Shown here: piece by piece, positions 1-8,151 of the stretch | How positions within the stretch are numbered: the stretch's first letter is position 1 | Layout of the letters: every line of letters starts with the position of its first letter | Source: Gammaproteobacteria bacterium | GTDB lineage: Bacteria > Pseudomonadota > Gammaproteobacteria > Pseudomonadales > Cellvibrionaceae | Length of the DNA stretch: 39,578 bases | Assembly: GCA_025362015.1 (NCBI GenBank) | Contig: JANYIO010000289.1 | Span: 1 to 39,578, forward strand | Reading direction: 5' to 3' | The notes under the pieces: generated by a model | What the model was told of the DNA's origin: nothing | The model's database searches: none | The model's input: the letters and a program-made list of their open reading frames with translations, nothing else | Made by a program: the position numbers and the translations under genes

Positions 1-3000
1 GATACAGTATTGGATATGGTCGCCCAAGTTTGCCAACCACCGGTTGCCGGGATAGCTACTTGACCGAGTTGAACGCTACCTGCATTTAAATCGAGCGAGA
101 GTGTAGCACCGCTCACACTGGCGACGCGGTACTCCACTTTGTAGTTCCCGCTGCTTGGAAACGTAATATTGGCATAAGCCATCCAGTCATTTGCATCAAT
201 CCATCCAACATTTTGTCCTCCACCTGAATCAGCTGTTGCTTCCAATTGCACACCACTCATTGATGTGTAACTTTCTGCTTCAATTAATTTTGTAAATGGT
301 GCGACCGTACCAACCCATCCTGCATCAACTGACCAGCGACTGTCATTGTCATAACCTGCACCGGTACTCCATGCCTCGCCGCCACGGCCATCTGCAATCC
401 AGACTTCTCCATTGAAATGACGCAGGAAGCGGCTGGGATAACTTAGCGCAGCAAATCGTACGCCACCACTCGCGCTGGATTGCGCACAAAAAGTCGCATC
501 TTGACGGAAGGCATCTGTATTGTCAGAAGCATCTCGACGCACACGTGAATAAGCATGACGCAAATATTGTCCGGGAAAATTATTGGACTCAAACGAATAA
601 CAGCTTGCATCGGCAAGGCCCGCAACAATGCGCCAGGTTGCATCTTGTTTTAGTACATCGTCGCTGCTACTGCTGACAACTTCTGTGTAAGCAAGGTTTT
701 GCAAATGGCGAACATAGCGATTGTCGAAACCGGGTGTTAATGCACGTAGAGAATACCAATCACCCAATGGAATTAACACGCTGCTGCGCCACCAACCCGT
801 TGCTGGTGCCCAAGATGCATCTGCACGATAACCTGCGTTGTCTTCAAGTGCGTTGAGTCGCACTTCAGAATTTGCGTGACGAATGTAATAGTCTGGATAG
901 TTTTTTGATTCAAGCGATACACCACCGCCGCCATCTAATGCAGCGCGTGGACAGAAAGTAGAATCTTGACGGAAGCCTTCGCTGTTATCATTGCTATCAA
1001 TACGCAAACGATATGCAGAGTGACGCAAAAATTTCCCGGTTTGATTCACTGATTCAAACGATAAACAATTGGCATCCGCTAAACCAGCAACCACTTTCCA
1101 CGAAGCGTCTTTCTTTAAAATTTCTGAGCTGTTGTTATCGACAACTTCGGTGTAACCGAGACTTTCCGAATGGCGAATAAAACGGTTGGTGAAGCCAGGC
1201 GTAACTGTGCGCAATGAATAAGATGTGCCGAGACGGAAGAAGGGAATTGCATCGACCAACGCGCGGTTAGCCGTTTTAATTCGCGCGAAATCCATTTTTT
1301 TAATTTGACGGTCGTAAGTCACGAAACCGTTTAATTCGTCTTCAACATCTGAGATTTCAGTGTAGACAGCGCCGCTCAAACCTTTGGTAATTGCCAGTTC
1401 GCGCAAATTATTAACTTGATCAATGTAAGCGTTGGCAAGTGTGTTTGAATCAGGGTAAAGCAAATAACAACAGGTTGAAGCTGCGTTCCACATGTGGCCA
1501 TCAACACGTAAACCATTTCCGCCATATTCACCGAGCATTGCAGGGCGATTAGCTTGATAATCCGGTGCGATTGGGCCCGGATAATCGTGTGTATCAATTA
1601 TATCGCCGTAACCAGAATCACCTGGTGCCCAGTTGATGCCGGAGTGAGTATTGATGAGGCGGCTAGAGTCCCAACTTTTAAAAGTTGTCGCCATGCGTTG
1701 CATATCAAAATCGCCCCATGACTCATTAAAAATTACCCAGCTAATAACAGAAGGTGACGAGCGATGCTCATCAACAATTTCACGATCAGCTGCTTCAACG
1801 CGTGCGCGCACATCGGCATTTGATTCTGCATCCCACGCGTGCGGCATATCCTGCCATACGAGCAAACCGAGTTTGTCGGCCCAATAAAACCAGCGTTGTG
1901 GTTCAACTTTAATATGCTTGCGAACCATATTAAAACCGAGATCTTTAATGGCTTGTAAATCGTAAACTAAAGCTGCATCAGTTGGTGCCGTATATAAACC
2001 ATCTGGCCAAAAACCTTGATCGAGTGGACCGAATTGAAAAACATATTTTCCATTTATCAGTGGGCGCGGTACGCCACCAATGGTGCCAATCGAAACAGAG
2101 CGCATACCAAAATAACTACCAACTTCATCGACAATCGTTGTGCCACTGCGCAAGCGAATTTTTAAGTCGTAAAGGAATGGATCATCAGGCGACCACAAAT
2201 GTGCATTCGCAACGGGGATAGTAAATTCTGTATTTGCGCTGCCAGTCCCACTCGATATTGGTGCGCTGCCAGTCCCACTCGATATTGGTGTGCTGCCTGA
2301 CGATGCGATTGCCTCAACGGTTTGCCCATTTAAACCTTCGGCACGCACGATAATTTTTAAGCGTCCATTCGCAACATCCGGTGTCATATCAAGACGAGTG
2401 ATACGCGCGCTTGGTGCAGGCTCCAACCAAACTGTTTGCCAAATACCTGATGTCGGTGTGTAAAAAATTCCACCGGGATTTAGCGTTTGTTTGCCGAGCA
2501 TATTGCTGCCATCGGTAGGATCAAATGCACCGACAACTAAATCATTACTGCCGCTACGTAAAAAATTAGTGATATCAAAACTAAATGCATCGTAACCACC
2601 AACATGCTGACCAACTTGCTGGCCATTCACATACACAGTTGCTTTGCGATCAACAGCACCGAAATTCAAAATCACGCGTTTACCATTCCAATTTGCAGGA
2701 ACAGTGAAAGTGCGTTTGTACCAGGAGTTGCGATCGTTCATACGCTGCACGCCGGACAAATAAGATTCAACCGGGTAGGGCACTAAAATTTGTTCGGGGT
2801 TTGTTGGAAACCCTGGTGCCGTTGCTGGTGGTGCATCCGCATTGGGTGCCGCACTCCCGCCGTTATAACTCCATTTACCGTTAAGGTTTACCCAATCCGG
2901 GCGCGTCATTTGCGGACGCGGATATTCAGGCAAGGGTGTAGCGGCTTGCAATGCCGCGTTCGTCCACGGCGTTGTCATTCGCGCGGTAGCCGCATAGGAT

Positions 3001-3059
3001 GTGTTGATCAGTAATAAGGGCGTTAAAAATGCTATCGCCCACAGTGTATTTTTATTCAT
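1..3059 (-). CDS. GH2 glycoside hydrolase with two AbfB modules and CBM6 (3' end outside window)
   Basis: About 1,019 residues are visible; the C-terminus runs off the window. The start is the ATG at 3059, preceded by GGAG seven bases upstream. Residues 1 to about 23 form a signal peptide (ending NTSYA). A GH2 sugar-binding, immunoglobulin-like and TIM-barrel set follows. The predicted acid/base is E446 in FNESWGD and the nucleophile is E511 in MLGEYGGNG, as in beta-galactosidases and beta-glucuronidases. Two AbfB (CBM42-like) beta-trefoils follow at about 606-753 and 761-906 (SLRxxTPGFxNRxxRH and WxxVAGLAD recur in both). A CBM6-like module starts near 920 (LIEAESY, NVGWIDANDWM). AbfB modules bind arabinose side chains, which suggests a plant-polysaccharide target rather than an alpha-glucan, so this gene may belong to a neighbouring system. 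A 9-residue segment is tandemly duplicated near residue 260. The substrate cannot be fixed from sequence. Confidence 0.88.
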   Translation of the reverse strand, partial: MNKNTLWAIAFLTPLLLINTSYAATARMTTPWTNAALQAATPLPEYPRPQMTRPDWVNLNGKWSYNGGSAAPNADAPPATAPGFPTNPEQILVPYPVESYLSGVQRMNDRNSWYKRTFTVPANWNGKRVILNFGAVDRKATVYVNGQQVGQHVGGYDAFSFDITNFLRSGSNDLVVGAFDPTDGSNMLGKQTLNPGGIFYTPTSGIWQTVWLEPAPSARITRLDMTPDVANGRLKIIVRAEGLNGQTVEAIASSGSTPISSGTGSAPISSGTGSANTEFTIPVANAHLWSPDDPFLYDLKIRLRSGTTIVDEVGSYFGMRSVSIGTIGGVPRPLINGKYVFQFGPLDQGFWPDGLYTAPTDAALVYDLQAIKDLGFNMVRKHIKVEPQRWFYWADKLGLLVWQDMPHAWDAESNADVRARVEAADREIVDEHRSSPSVISWVIFNESWGDFDMQRMATTFKSWDSSRLINTHSGINWAPGDSGYGDIIDTHDYPGPIAPDYQANRPAMLGEYGGNGLRVDGHMWNAASTCCYLLYPDSNTLANAYIDQVNNLRELAITKGLSGAVYTEISDVEDELNGFVTYDRQIKKMDFARIKTANRALVDAIPFFRLGTSYSLRTVTPGFTNRFIRHSESLGYTEVVDNNSSEILKKDASWKVVAGLADANCLSFESVNQTGKFLRHSAYRLRIDSNDNSEGFRQDSTFCPRAALDGGGGVSLESKNYPDYYIRHANSEVRLNALEDNAGYRADASWAPATGWWRSSVLIPLGDWYSLRALTPGFDNRYVRHLQNLAYTEVVSSSSDDVLKQDATWRIVAGLADASCYSFESNNFPGQYLRHAYSRVRRDASDNTDAFRQDATFCAQSSASGGVRFAALSYPSRFLRHFNGEVWIADGRGGEAWSTGAGYDNDSRWSVDAGWVGTVAPFTKLIEAESYTSMSGVQLEATADSGGGQNVGWIDANDWMAYANITFPSSGNYKVEYRVASVSGATLSLDLNAGSVQLGQVAIPATGGWQTWATISNTV
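2239..2292. repeat. 27-bp tandem duplication inside the GH2 gene
   Basis: Two essentially identical 27-bp units occur back to back and are in frame. They encode the repeated peptide PISSGTGSA, a Ser/Gly/Thr-rich insertion in the region between the GH2 sandwich domains. This looks like a recent slippage event; boundaries are approximate. Confidence 0.75.
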
Positions 3060-3788
3060 TATTATCTCCGGGTTATTATTATGTATGTTATGTAAAAATT
3101 TATGGTGGAGAAAAAACGTTAACCAATAATCCCTATAACTGTTTTTCCCACAAAATAATTAGGTGTTAGTAATGGCGCGGCCAAACTTATACGAATAGAT
3201 CAAGTTTTAATAATACCAATTTCAAATATCTAACGAGTGTCATCCATTCTGTATGCCATTAAAAAAAGTGGCACTGTTTGTATGTAGTCAGATTGTTTAA
3301 AAAAACGCGCAACAGGAGGTGCAAAATGCAATTTATTGCGACAGTCTGGGTGTGGTAACTCAAGACGAAACCATTGAATGGGGGATTAAGATTTCATCTT
3401 TAACCTGCGATGTGCGTGCTATTTGCTAGCAAGTTCACATAGAAAATTTGAAACCTACTACATTTATTTATTTTTTGGTGTTAATCGAACGACGCGATTA
3501 ATACTTCCCCCTAAGATTGGCCCCATATTCTGTACGACCATAGCTCGCGGCTGCAATCCATAAAAAAAATAACTTGCCGCTGAGTCTATTGGTCTATGGC
3601 TTTAAGGGCTGAATTCTAGGAATACGGTGCTTAAATCGTCTTAGTGTTTCCAGACTAATTTTTCGCAGAATATAAATCGATTTCAAACGCTACAAAATTA
3701 TCCGCATAAGCTTGTGGATGCAGTTTTTTTCAGCGTACATTTTCTCTAAACCTTTATATCAATAACTATCTCTTTAGGAGTTAAATTT
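3060..3788. other. Divergent intergenic region, GH2 / malectin protein
   Basis: This is 729 bp of AT-rich DNA between divergent genes, so it must hold both promoters. It has no copy of the 14-bp TGAATACGTATGCA-type operator found elsewhere in the window. One small inverted repeat, TTAATCG/CGATTAA (3481-3487 and 3495-3501), could be a protein site but is unsupported. No convincing ORF or RNA gene was seen. Confidence 0.5.
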
Positions 3789-5231
3789 ATGTATTTAAAA
3801 AAATTATTTACGGTAGCTGCTCTAGCTCTTTCAGTGGCAGCTAGCTGTGTCAGCGCTGGAACGTTTATTTATACTGGCGCGAGTCAACGAGTTTACAACA
3901 TAAACGCTGGTGGCGGTGCGGTAGGCAGTTGGGACGCTGACCGATTCTTTACTGGCGGCGGTACATCTACAACCTCGGCGGCTATTGGTGGCGCAAGTGG
4001 TGATTACTTGAGCATGTATCAATCGCAACATCTTGGCAATACAACCTATCGCTTCGCTGTACCCAATGGTGATTATATTGTTGTCTTATATTTTGCGGAA
4101 ACCTATTTCAAGGCTCCATTGAAGCGCGTTTTTGATGTGAACATTCAAGGTATTAATGTACTTAACCAATTTGATATTTTCAGTTTTTCCGGTAGCAACA
4201 GCGGCAACGAACAATACTTCCGCGTGAAAAGTGTGACCAATGGTGAAATTAAAATTGAATTTACAAATGCAACGCATGACCAGCCGAGCATTTCAGGGAT
4301 AGCTATTTATACCAGTATTAATGCCGCACCTATTCCCAGCATTATACAAGCGGAAAACTATCGTCGCGGCGACGAGGGTGTTGCCTACCACGACACAAGT
4401 TTAGGGAATAACGGCAATATTTATCGCAAAGATAATGTTGATTTAGAGCCAACCACCGATATTGGTGGTGGCTTGGATGTTGGCTGGATAACGTCGGGTG
4501 AATGGTTGGCATACCCAATTTCCGTTACAAAACTGGATAAATATAAATTTACTTTTCGTGTTGCCTCTGGGGTTAGTGGCACCAAGGCATTTCATTTAGA
4601 CGTTGATGGAGTTAATGTAACTGGGCCTATTACTTTTACCACAAATCAGGGCTGGCAAAATTTTACCGATATCGTTTTTGATGGTGTTTTACTGACTACG
4701 CAAAATAAAGAAATTCGTTTAGTGGTTGATCAAGGTGGATTTAATCTTAATTATTTTAAAGTGGATTTCAGCGCGCAAGAATTGCTCATCAAGGAAATAC
4801 GTTTTCCTGATGCAGCATTCGCAAATTGTGTGAATAATACTGCATCCGCATCTGGCCTAATTCACACCAGCGATGTGACTGAATTAAATTGTTACGGCAT
4901 GGGTATTAGAACCATAGAAGGGATAGATGCATTTGCAAATTTAGCCAAGGTGGTACTCGGCGGAAATCATTTGGTGATTGCCGATTTCAAAGCAAATCCA
5001 AAACTAACCTGGATAACAATGGAACACAACCTGACAATTTCATTTGTTGACGTGACCACCGCGAAAAATTTAACCACAATGGATCTTTTCGGCAACAATT
5101 TACAAACTATTAATCTGGATAACAATCCCCTACTAAGTTGGTTCAGTATTGCTGGAAATCCATTAACGCCAGAAGCTAAAGCTTATATTCGTAGTCTGCC
5201 ACAAATTAAAGATTTGCAAATAGATCCATAA
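3789..5231 (+). CDS. Secreted malectin-CBM6-LRR protein, non-catalytic
   Basis: 480 residues, ATG start with TTTAGGAG about 8 bases upstream. Residues 1-23 are a signal peptide (AASCVSAG). Residues of about 24-176 look like a malectin/CBM57 domain (YNINAGGG, YFAETYF, KRVFDVNIQG, ISGIAIY). Residues of about 185-325 are a CBM6-type module (IIQAENY, YRKDNVDLE, DVGWITSGEWLAYP). Residues of about 328-480 carry irregular leucine-rich repeats (LTTMDLFGNNLQTINLDNNPLL). No catalytic domain is present. It probably binds glycans at the surface or in the medium, like scaffold or sensing proteins, but its ligand is unknown. It is monocistronic, with its own terminator and no shared operator. The family assignment of the first two modules is fairly sure; the LRR part is moderate. 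Confidence 0.85.
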   Translation: MYLKKLFTVAALALSVAASCVSAGTFIYTGASQRVYNINAGGGAVGSWDADRFFTGGGTSTTSAAIGGASGDYLSMYQSQHLGNTTYRFAVPNGDYIVVLYFAETYFKAPLKRVFDVNIQGINVLNQFDIFSFSGSNSGNEQYFRVKSVTNGEIKIEFTNATHDQPSISGIAIYTSINAAPIPSIIQAENYRRGDEGVAYHDTSLGNNGNIYRKDNVDLEPTTDIGGGLDVGWITSGEWLAYPISVTKLDKYKFTFRVASGVSGTKAFHLDVDGVNVTGPITFTTNQGWQNFTDIVFDGVLLTTQNKEIRLVVDQGGFNLNYFKVDFSAQELLIKEIRFPDAAFANCVNNTASASGLIHTSDVTELNCYGMGIRTIEGIDAFANLAKVVLGGNHLVIADFKANPKLTWITMEHNLTISFVDVTTAKNLTTMDLFGNNLQTINLDNNPLLSWFSIAGNPLTPEAKAYIRSLPQIKDLQIDP

Positions 5232-5275
5232 AAACGGATGACAAATTTTAGTTGAATTGACGAAGTGTAGTGAAT

Positions 5276-5313
5276 AAAAAATCCCCTGCGCTAAGAAGCA
5301 AAAGGGGATTTTT
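5276..5313 (+). terminator. Rho-independent terminator of the malectin-CBM6-LRR gene
   Basis: Stem AATCCCCT / AGGGGATT, flanked by A5 and T5 tracts, 45 bp after the stop codon. The loop is about 15 nt. Confidence 0.75.
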
Positions 5314-5348
5314 AGTATGAAAAATTTGAAATATAGTATTTTTCAGTT

Positions 5349-5379
5349 AAAAAACCCACACTCTTTGAGCGTGGGTTTT
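5349..5379 (-). terminator. Terminator of the GH87 gene (bidirectional)
   Basis: A perfect 9-bp stem AAAACCCAC / GTGGGTTTT (5351-5359, 5371-5379) followed on the minus strand by a T-run. It lies 28 bp beyond the stop of the GH87 gene at 5407 and could also act on the plus strand. Confidence 0.8.
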
Positions 5380-5406
5380 GTCAGGTATATTAATGCACTT
5401 TTTTAA

Positions 5407-8028
5407 TTACCAACCGCTGTTTCCCGAACCGCGCACAATGGTGTAAGTGCTATTGCTTAAGCCACCAGATGCCGCTCCAGTTACAGTGACATTGCTAAAA
5501 TTACCAGTGCCGGTAACGCCATCAAAGAGTAAACCGTAAGTACCTGCGCCGTTAACCTGAACATTGTTCATGGTAAATGGTGAGATATTTTGGTTGTAAC
5601 TGAATTTGATGCCCTCATAGGTGCTGCTATTAATAACTAATGTGTCTACGATAACTTGTGAATTGATGCCACTATTTTCTGCATAAATCCATAAGCCGCC
5701 GAAGCTGGTGTTCCAGTTTGGTTCCCAGCCACCAGTGCGATTTAAGGTATTGCGTCTTACTTCCGTAGTGCCAGCGAAAGCAGTGCCGCCGAAGCGATTG
5801 CTGATGTTAATGCCGGCAGATGCGGTTACGGTATCTGAGCCAATACAATCAAAGATTTTATTGTCTTGTCCGCCATAAATTGCAAAGGTATTCGCGAGTG
5901 CAGGAAATTGCGCCGTATCAAATCTAAAACTGTTATTAACATTTGCGGAGCCGTTAGACCACATGGCCATTGCGTCATCGCCGGTGTTGCGAATAATCAT
6001 ATTGCTTACTTGAGAATTTTTCACGCCACCAGAAAGATTTACACCATCCGCCCAGGTGTCGCGAATACGGCTGTTCACAATAAATAAACCATCTGTTCCT
6101 GATGATAACCAGAAGCCCACTTTCATGTGTTCAACCCATACGTTTTGAACCAGTGAACCTGTGCCGAAGTTACCTTCAAATGCAGCAGCGTCGCCACCAT
6201 CGTTACGTACAAATGAATCGCTCACGACAGACATGTCTGCAATTGTAGTATTGCCGCCAGTAACAAAGAATCCACCTTGGCCATTTGAACCTTGCAAGGT
6301 GGTATACCACATACCCGCACCGCGAATTTGCATGCTGCTGATATTATTTAATTTGCTGTTCAAATTAAATGTGCCTGCAGGAATCCATACACCCACACCC
6401 ATTGTTTTTGCATAATTAATGGTGTTGTTGATTGCTACAGTATCGTCAACACCATCATTTGCTACTGCACCGCCGTAAGTGACAACAGAAACAAAATTCG
6501 CAGGCATTGTGTAAGCGCTTTCAATTTGTTCTAAATTAATAAAATCGATTTTGTAATAGGCTGCCGTATCGCCAGAATCTTTTTGTAATTTAACGGTGGC
6601 GCCAGCTGGAATATTCAAACCGGCGAAATGGCTTTCATCATAAAAATGGTGGCCATTGCCATTGCCTGGGTTGTCGTTAAACGGATAACCGCCATACACC
6701 CACTCGAAATGCGAAGTTAAATTTAATGTTTGCACTTTGCTTCCATTCACATACAAACTTAAGGTGCCGCTTGCGCCACCGCCTGAGCCTGAATCGGGCA
6801 TGTTGTAGCGCACGACTAAGGTGTTGGCTGCTTTTGCTGTTGTCCATTGTACGTATTGACCAGTCGCACTCAAGTTAACAAATTTTCTACCAGAAGATTC
6901 TGATTCAACCGTTAAATAAGTTGTGCTTGGGCCTGAAACTTGACCATTGGTTGAACCAACTTCTGCTTCGTATTCTTGGTAAGCCAAAGTTGCGCCACGT
7001 GTAGCGAGTGGTGATGCATTTGCAACAGAAATTAGATCAACCGTTACACCGCCAGTATTGCCAGAATCATATTGATAGCTAATGGTGTTGAAGCCTGCGC
7101 GCAATGCCAGTTGTTCGGATTGATTTGCCCAGGTTGTATTACTGCCGGTTGGTTGCAATGTCGTGGTTTTTGCAAGCAAACCATTTACATAAATATTTAA
7201 TGTTTTTGCAGAACCTGAACCATTGCCGTAACTTAAATTCACCGCGAAAGTTCCCGCAGAATTTACGTTGGTGGAGAAAATAACGCGTGCACCTACGCTG
7301 TTAAAATTTTCTAACCAGAGGCTGGCTTTAGTAACGCCACCAGAGTAGAAATTATCTTCAGCTTGATAGGTTGCTGCTGCGCCAGTTGATGAGCTGCTTG
7401 AACTTGCGGCAATAGAGCTTGTAGGAGTCGAGCTCGCAGGCTTTGAACTTGCGGCTACAGAGCTAGCCGGGGTTGAGCTTGCGGCAATGGAGCTCGCAGG
7501 CTTCGAACTAGCAGCAATAGAGCTAGCTGGTGTAGATGAGGCTCCGCCACTAACCACAGCTTCCAAATGCCATTGCGTACTCCACCAGTTTTTATCAATG
7601 GTGCCTGATTGTGCAAAACCCGTTTGATTTTCAACATGAATATATTGCGCTGATTGCCAGCGATTTCTAATCCACACGTAATTAGCATCGATGGTTTCGA
7701 GTGTCCAATCTGCGCTCCACCAGCTGGCATCACCACCAGCGGCTTGCACTGTGCCTGTTAAATTTTCAATGTGCATGAAATCGTTGGTGGCAAGATTTTT
7801 AAAACTTTTAAATCCGCCCGCTACATCAACCATCAACCATTGGCAATTAGTGCCAGTAGCAGCTGCCTGGTAAGCAACGTTTGCGCCTGTATCGCACAAA
7901 TAATTATTTTTCCAGCGATCTATAATGCGATAACTTGTGGTTTGTGCGAATGCACTGCTTGCTAGTAGTTGCAGCGCAATTAGGCTTGCACCTAAACATA
8001 CGCTTTGCTTTTTGGATAGGATTTTCAT
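5407..8028 (-). CDS. Secreted GH87 mycodextranase / alpha-1,3-glucanase, multimodular
   Basis: 873 residues from the ATG at 8028, which has GAGAGAG about 6 bases upstream; a TTG five codons earlier overlaps that site and is less likely. The signal peptide is 1-28 (ASSAFA). Residues 30-160 hold a trefoil/fascin-like repeat (MHIENLTG, YIHVENQTG, each followed by WWSxxWxLE). A Ser/Ala/Pro linker spans about 162-220. Two carbohydrate-binding beta-sandwiches follow (YQAEDNFYSGG at about 223-340; YQEYEAE at about 350-500). A C-terminal parallel beta-helix begins near 510. Three aspartates, D661 (DTWADG) and D684/D685 (NTGDDA), match the spacing of the catalytic Asp triad reported for the GH87 enzyme Agl-FH1 (1045, 1068, 1069, from memory). 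The product likely cuts alpha-1,3 bonds in alpha-1,3-glucan or nigeran outside the cell. It is a paralogue of the next gene upstream. Confidence 0.85.
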   Translation of the reverse strand: MKILSKKQSVCLGASLIALQLLASSAFAQTTSYRIIDRWKNNYLCDTGANVAYQAAATGTNCQWLMVDVAGGFKSFKNLATNDFMHIENLTGTVQAAGGDASWWSADWTLETIDANYVWIRNRWQSAQYIHVENQTGFAQSGTIDKNWWSTQWHLEAVVSGGASSTPASSIAASSKPASSIAASSTPASSVAASSKPASSTPTSSIAASSSSSSTGAAATYQAEDNFYSGGVTKASLWLENFNSVGARVIFSTNVNSAGTFAVNLSYGNGSGSAKTLNIYVNGLLAKTTTLQPTGSNTTWANQSEQLALRAGFNTISYQYDSGNTGGVTVDLISVANASPLATRGATLAYQEYEAEVGSTNGQVSGPSTTYLTVESESSGRKFVNLSATGQYVQWTTAKAANTLVVRYNMPDSGSGGGASGTLSLYVNGSKVQTLNLTSHFEWVYGGYPFNDNPGNGNGHHFYDESHFAGLNIPAGATVKLQKDSGDTAAYYKIDFINLEQIESAYTMPANFVSVVTYGGAVANDGVDDTVAINNTINYAKTMGVGVWIPAGTFNLNSKLNNISSMQIRGAGMWYTTLQGSNGQGGFFVTGGNTTIADMSVVSDSFVRNDGGDAAAFEGNFGTGSLVQNVWVEHMKVGFWLSSGTDGLFIVNSRIRDTWADGVNLSGGVKNSQVSNMIIRNTGDDAMAMWSNGSANVNNSFRFDTAQFPALANTFAIYGGQDNKIFDCIGSDTVTASAGINISNRFGGTAFAGTTEVRRNTLNRTGGWEPNWNTSFGGLWIYAENSGINSQVIVDTLVINSSTYEGIKFSYNQNISPFTMNNVQVNGAGTYGLLFDGVTGTGNFSNVTVTGAASGGLSNSTYTIVRGSGNSGW

Positions 8029-8096
8029 AGTAGACTCTCTCAATATTAATTATTAATTATTGTTAACCGCAGAAATTACACGGTGTAAAACTCATT

Positions 8097-8132
8097 AAAA
8101 ACCAGCGCGTGATCTTTGCATCGTCACGCGCT
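8097..8132 (-). terminator. Hairpin terminator between the two GH87 genes
   Basis: A perfect 9-bp stem AGCGCGTGA / TCACGCGCT (8104-8112, 8124-8132). On the minus strand it is followed by GGTTTTT. It sits in the 123-bp gap, so the downstream GH87 gene needs readthrough or its own promoter. Confidence 0.7.
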
Positions 8133-8151
8133 CTTGTTCGGCATGCATCCA

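Noticed and set aside
8029-8043. TTG start five codons upstream for the secreted GH87 gene
   Set aside because: That TTG overlaps the GAGAGAG ribosome binding site of the ATG at 8028, which also begins a standard signal peptide.
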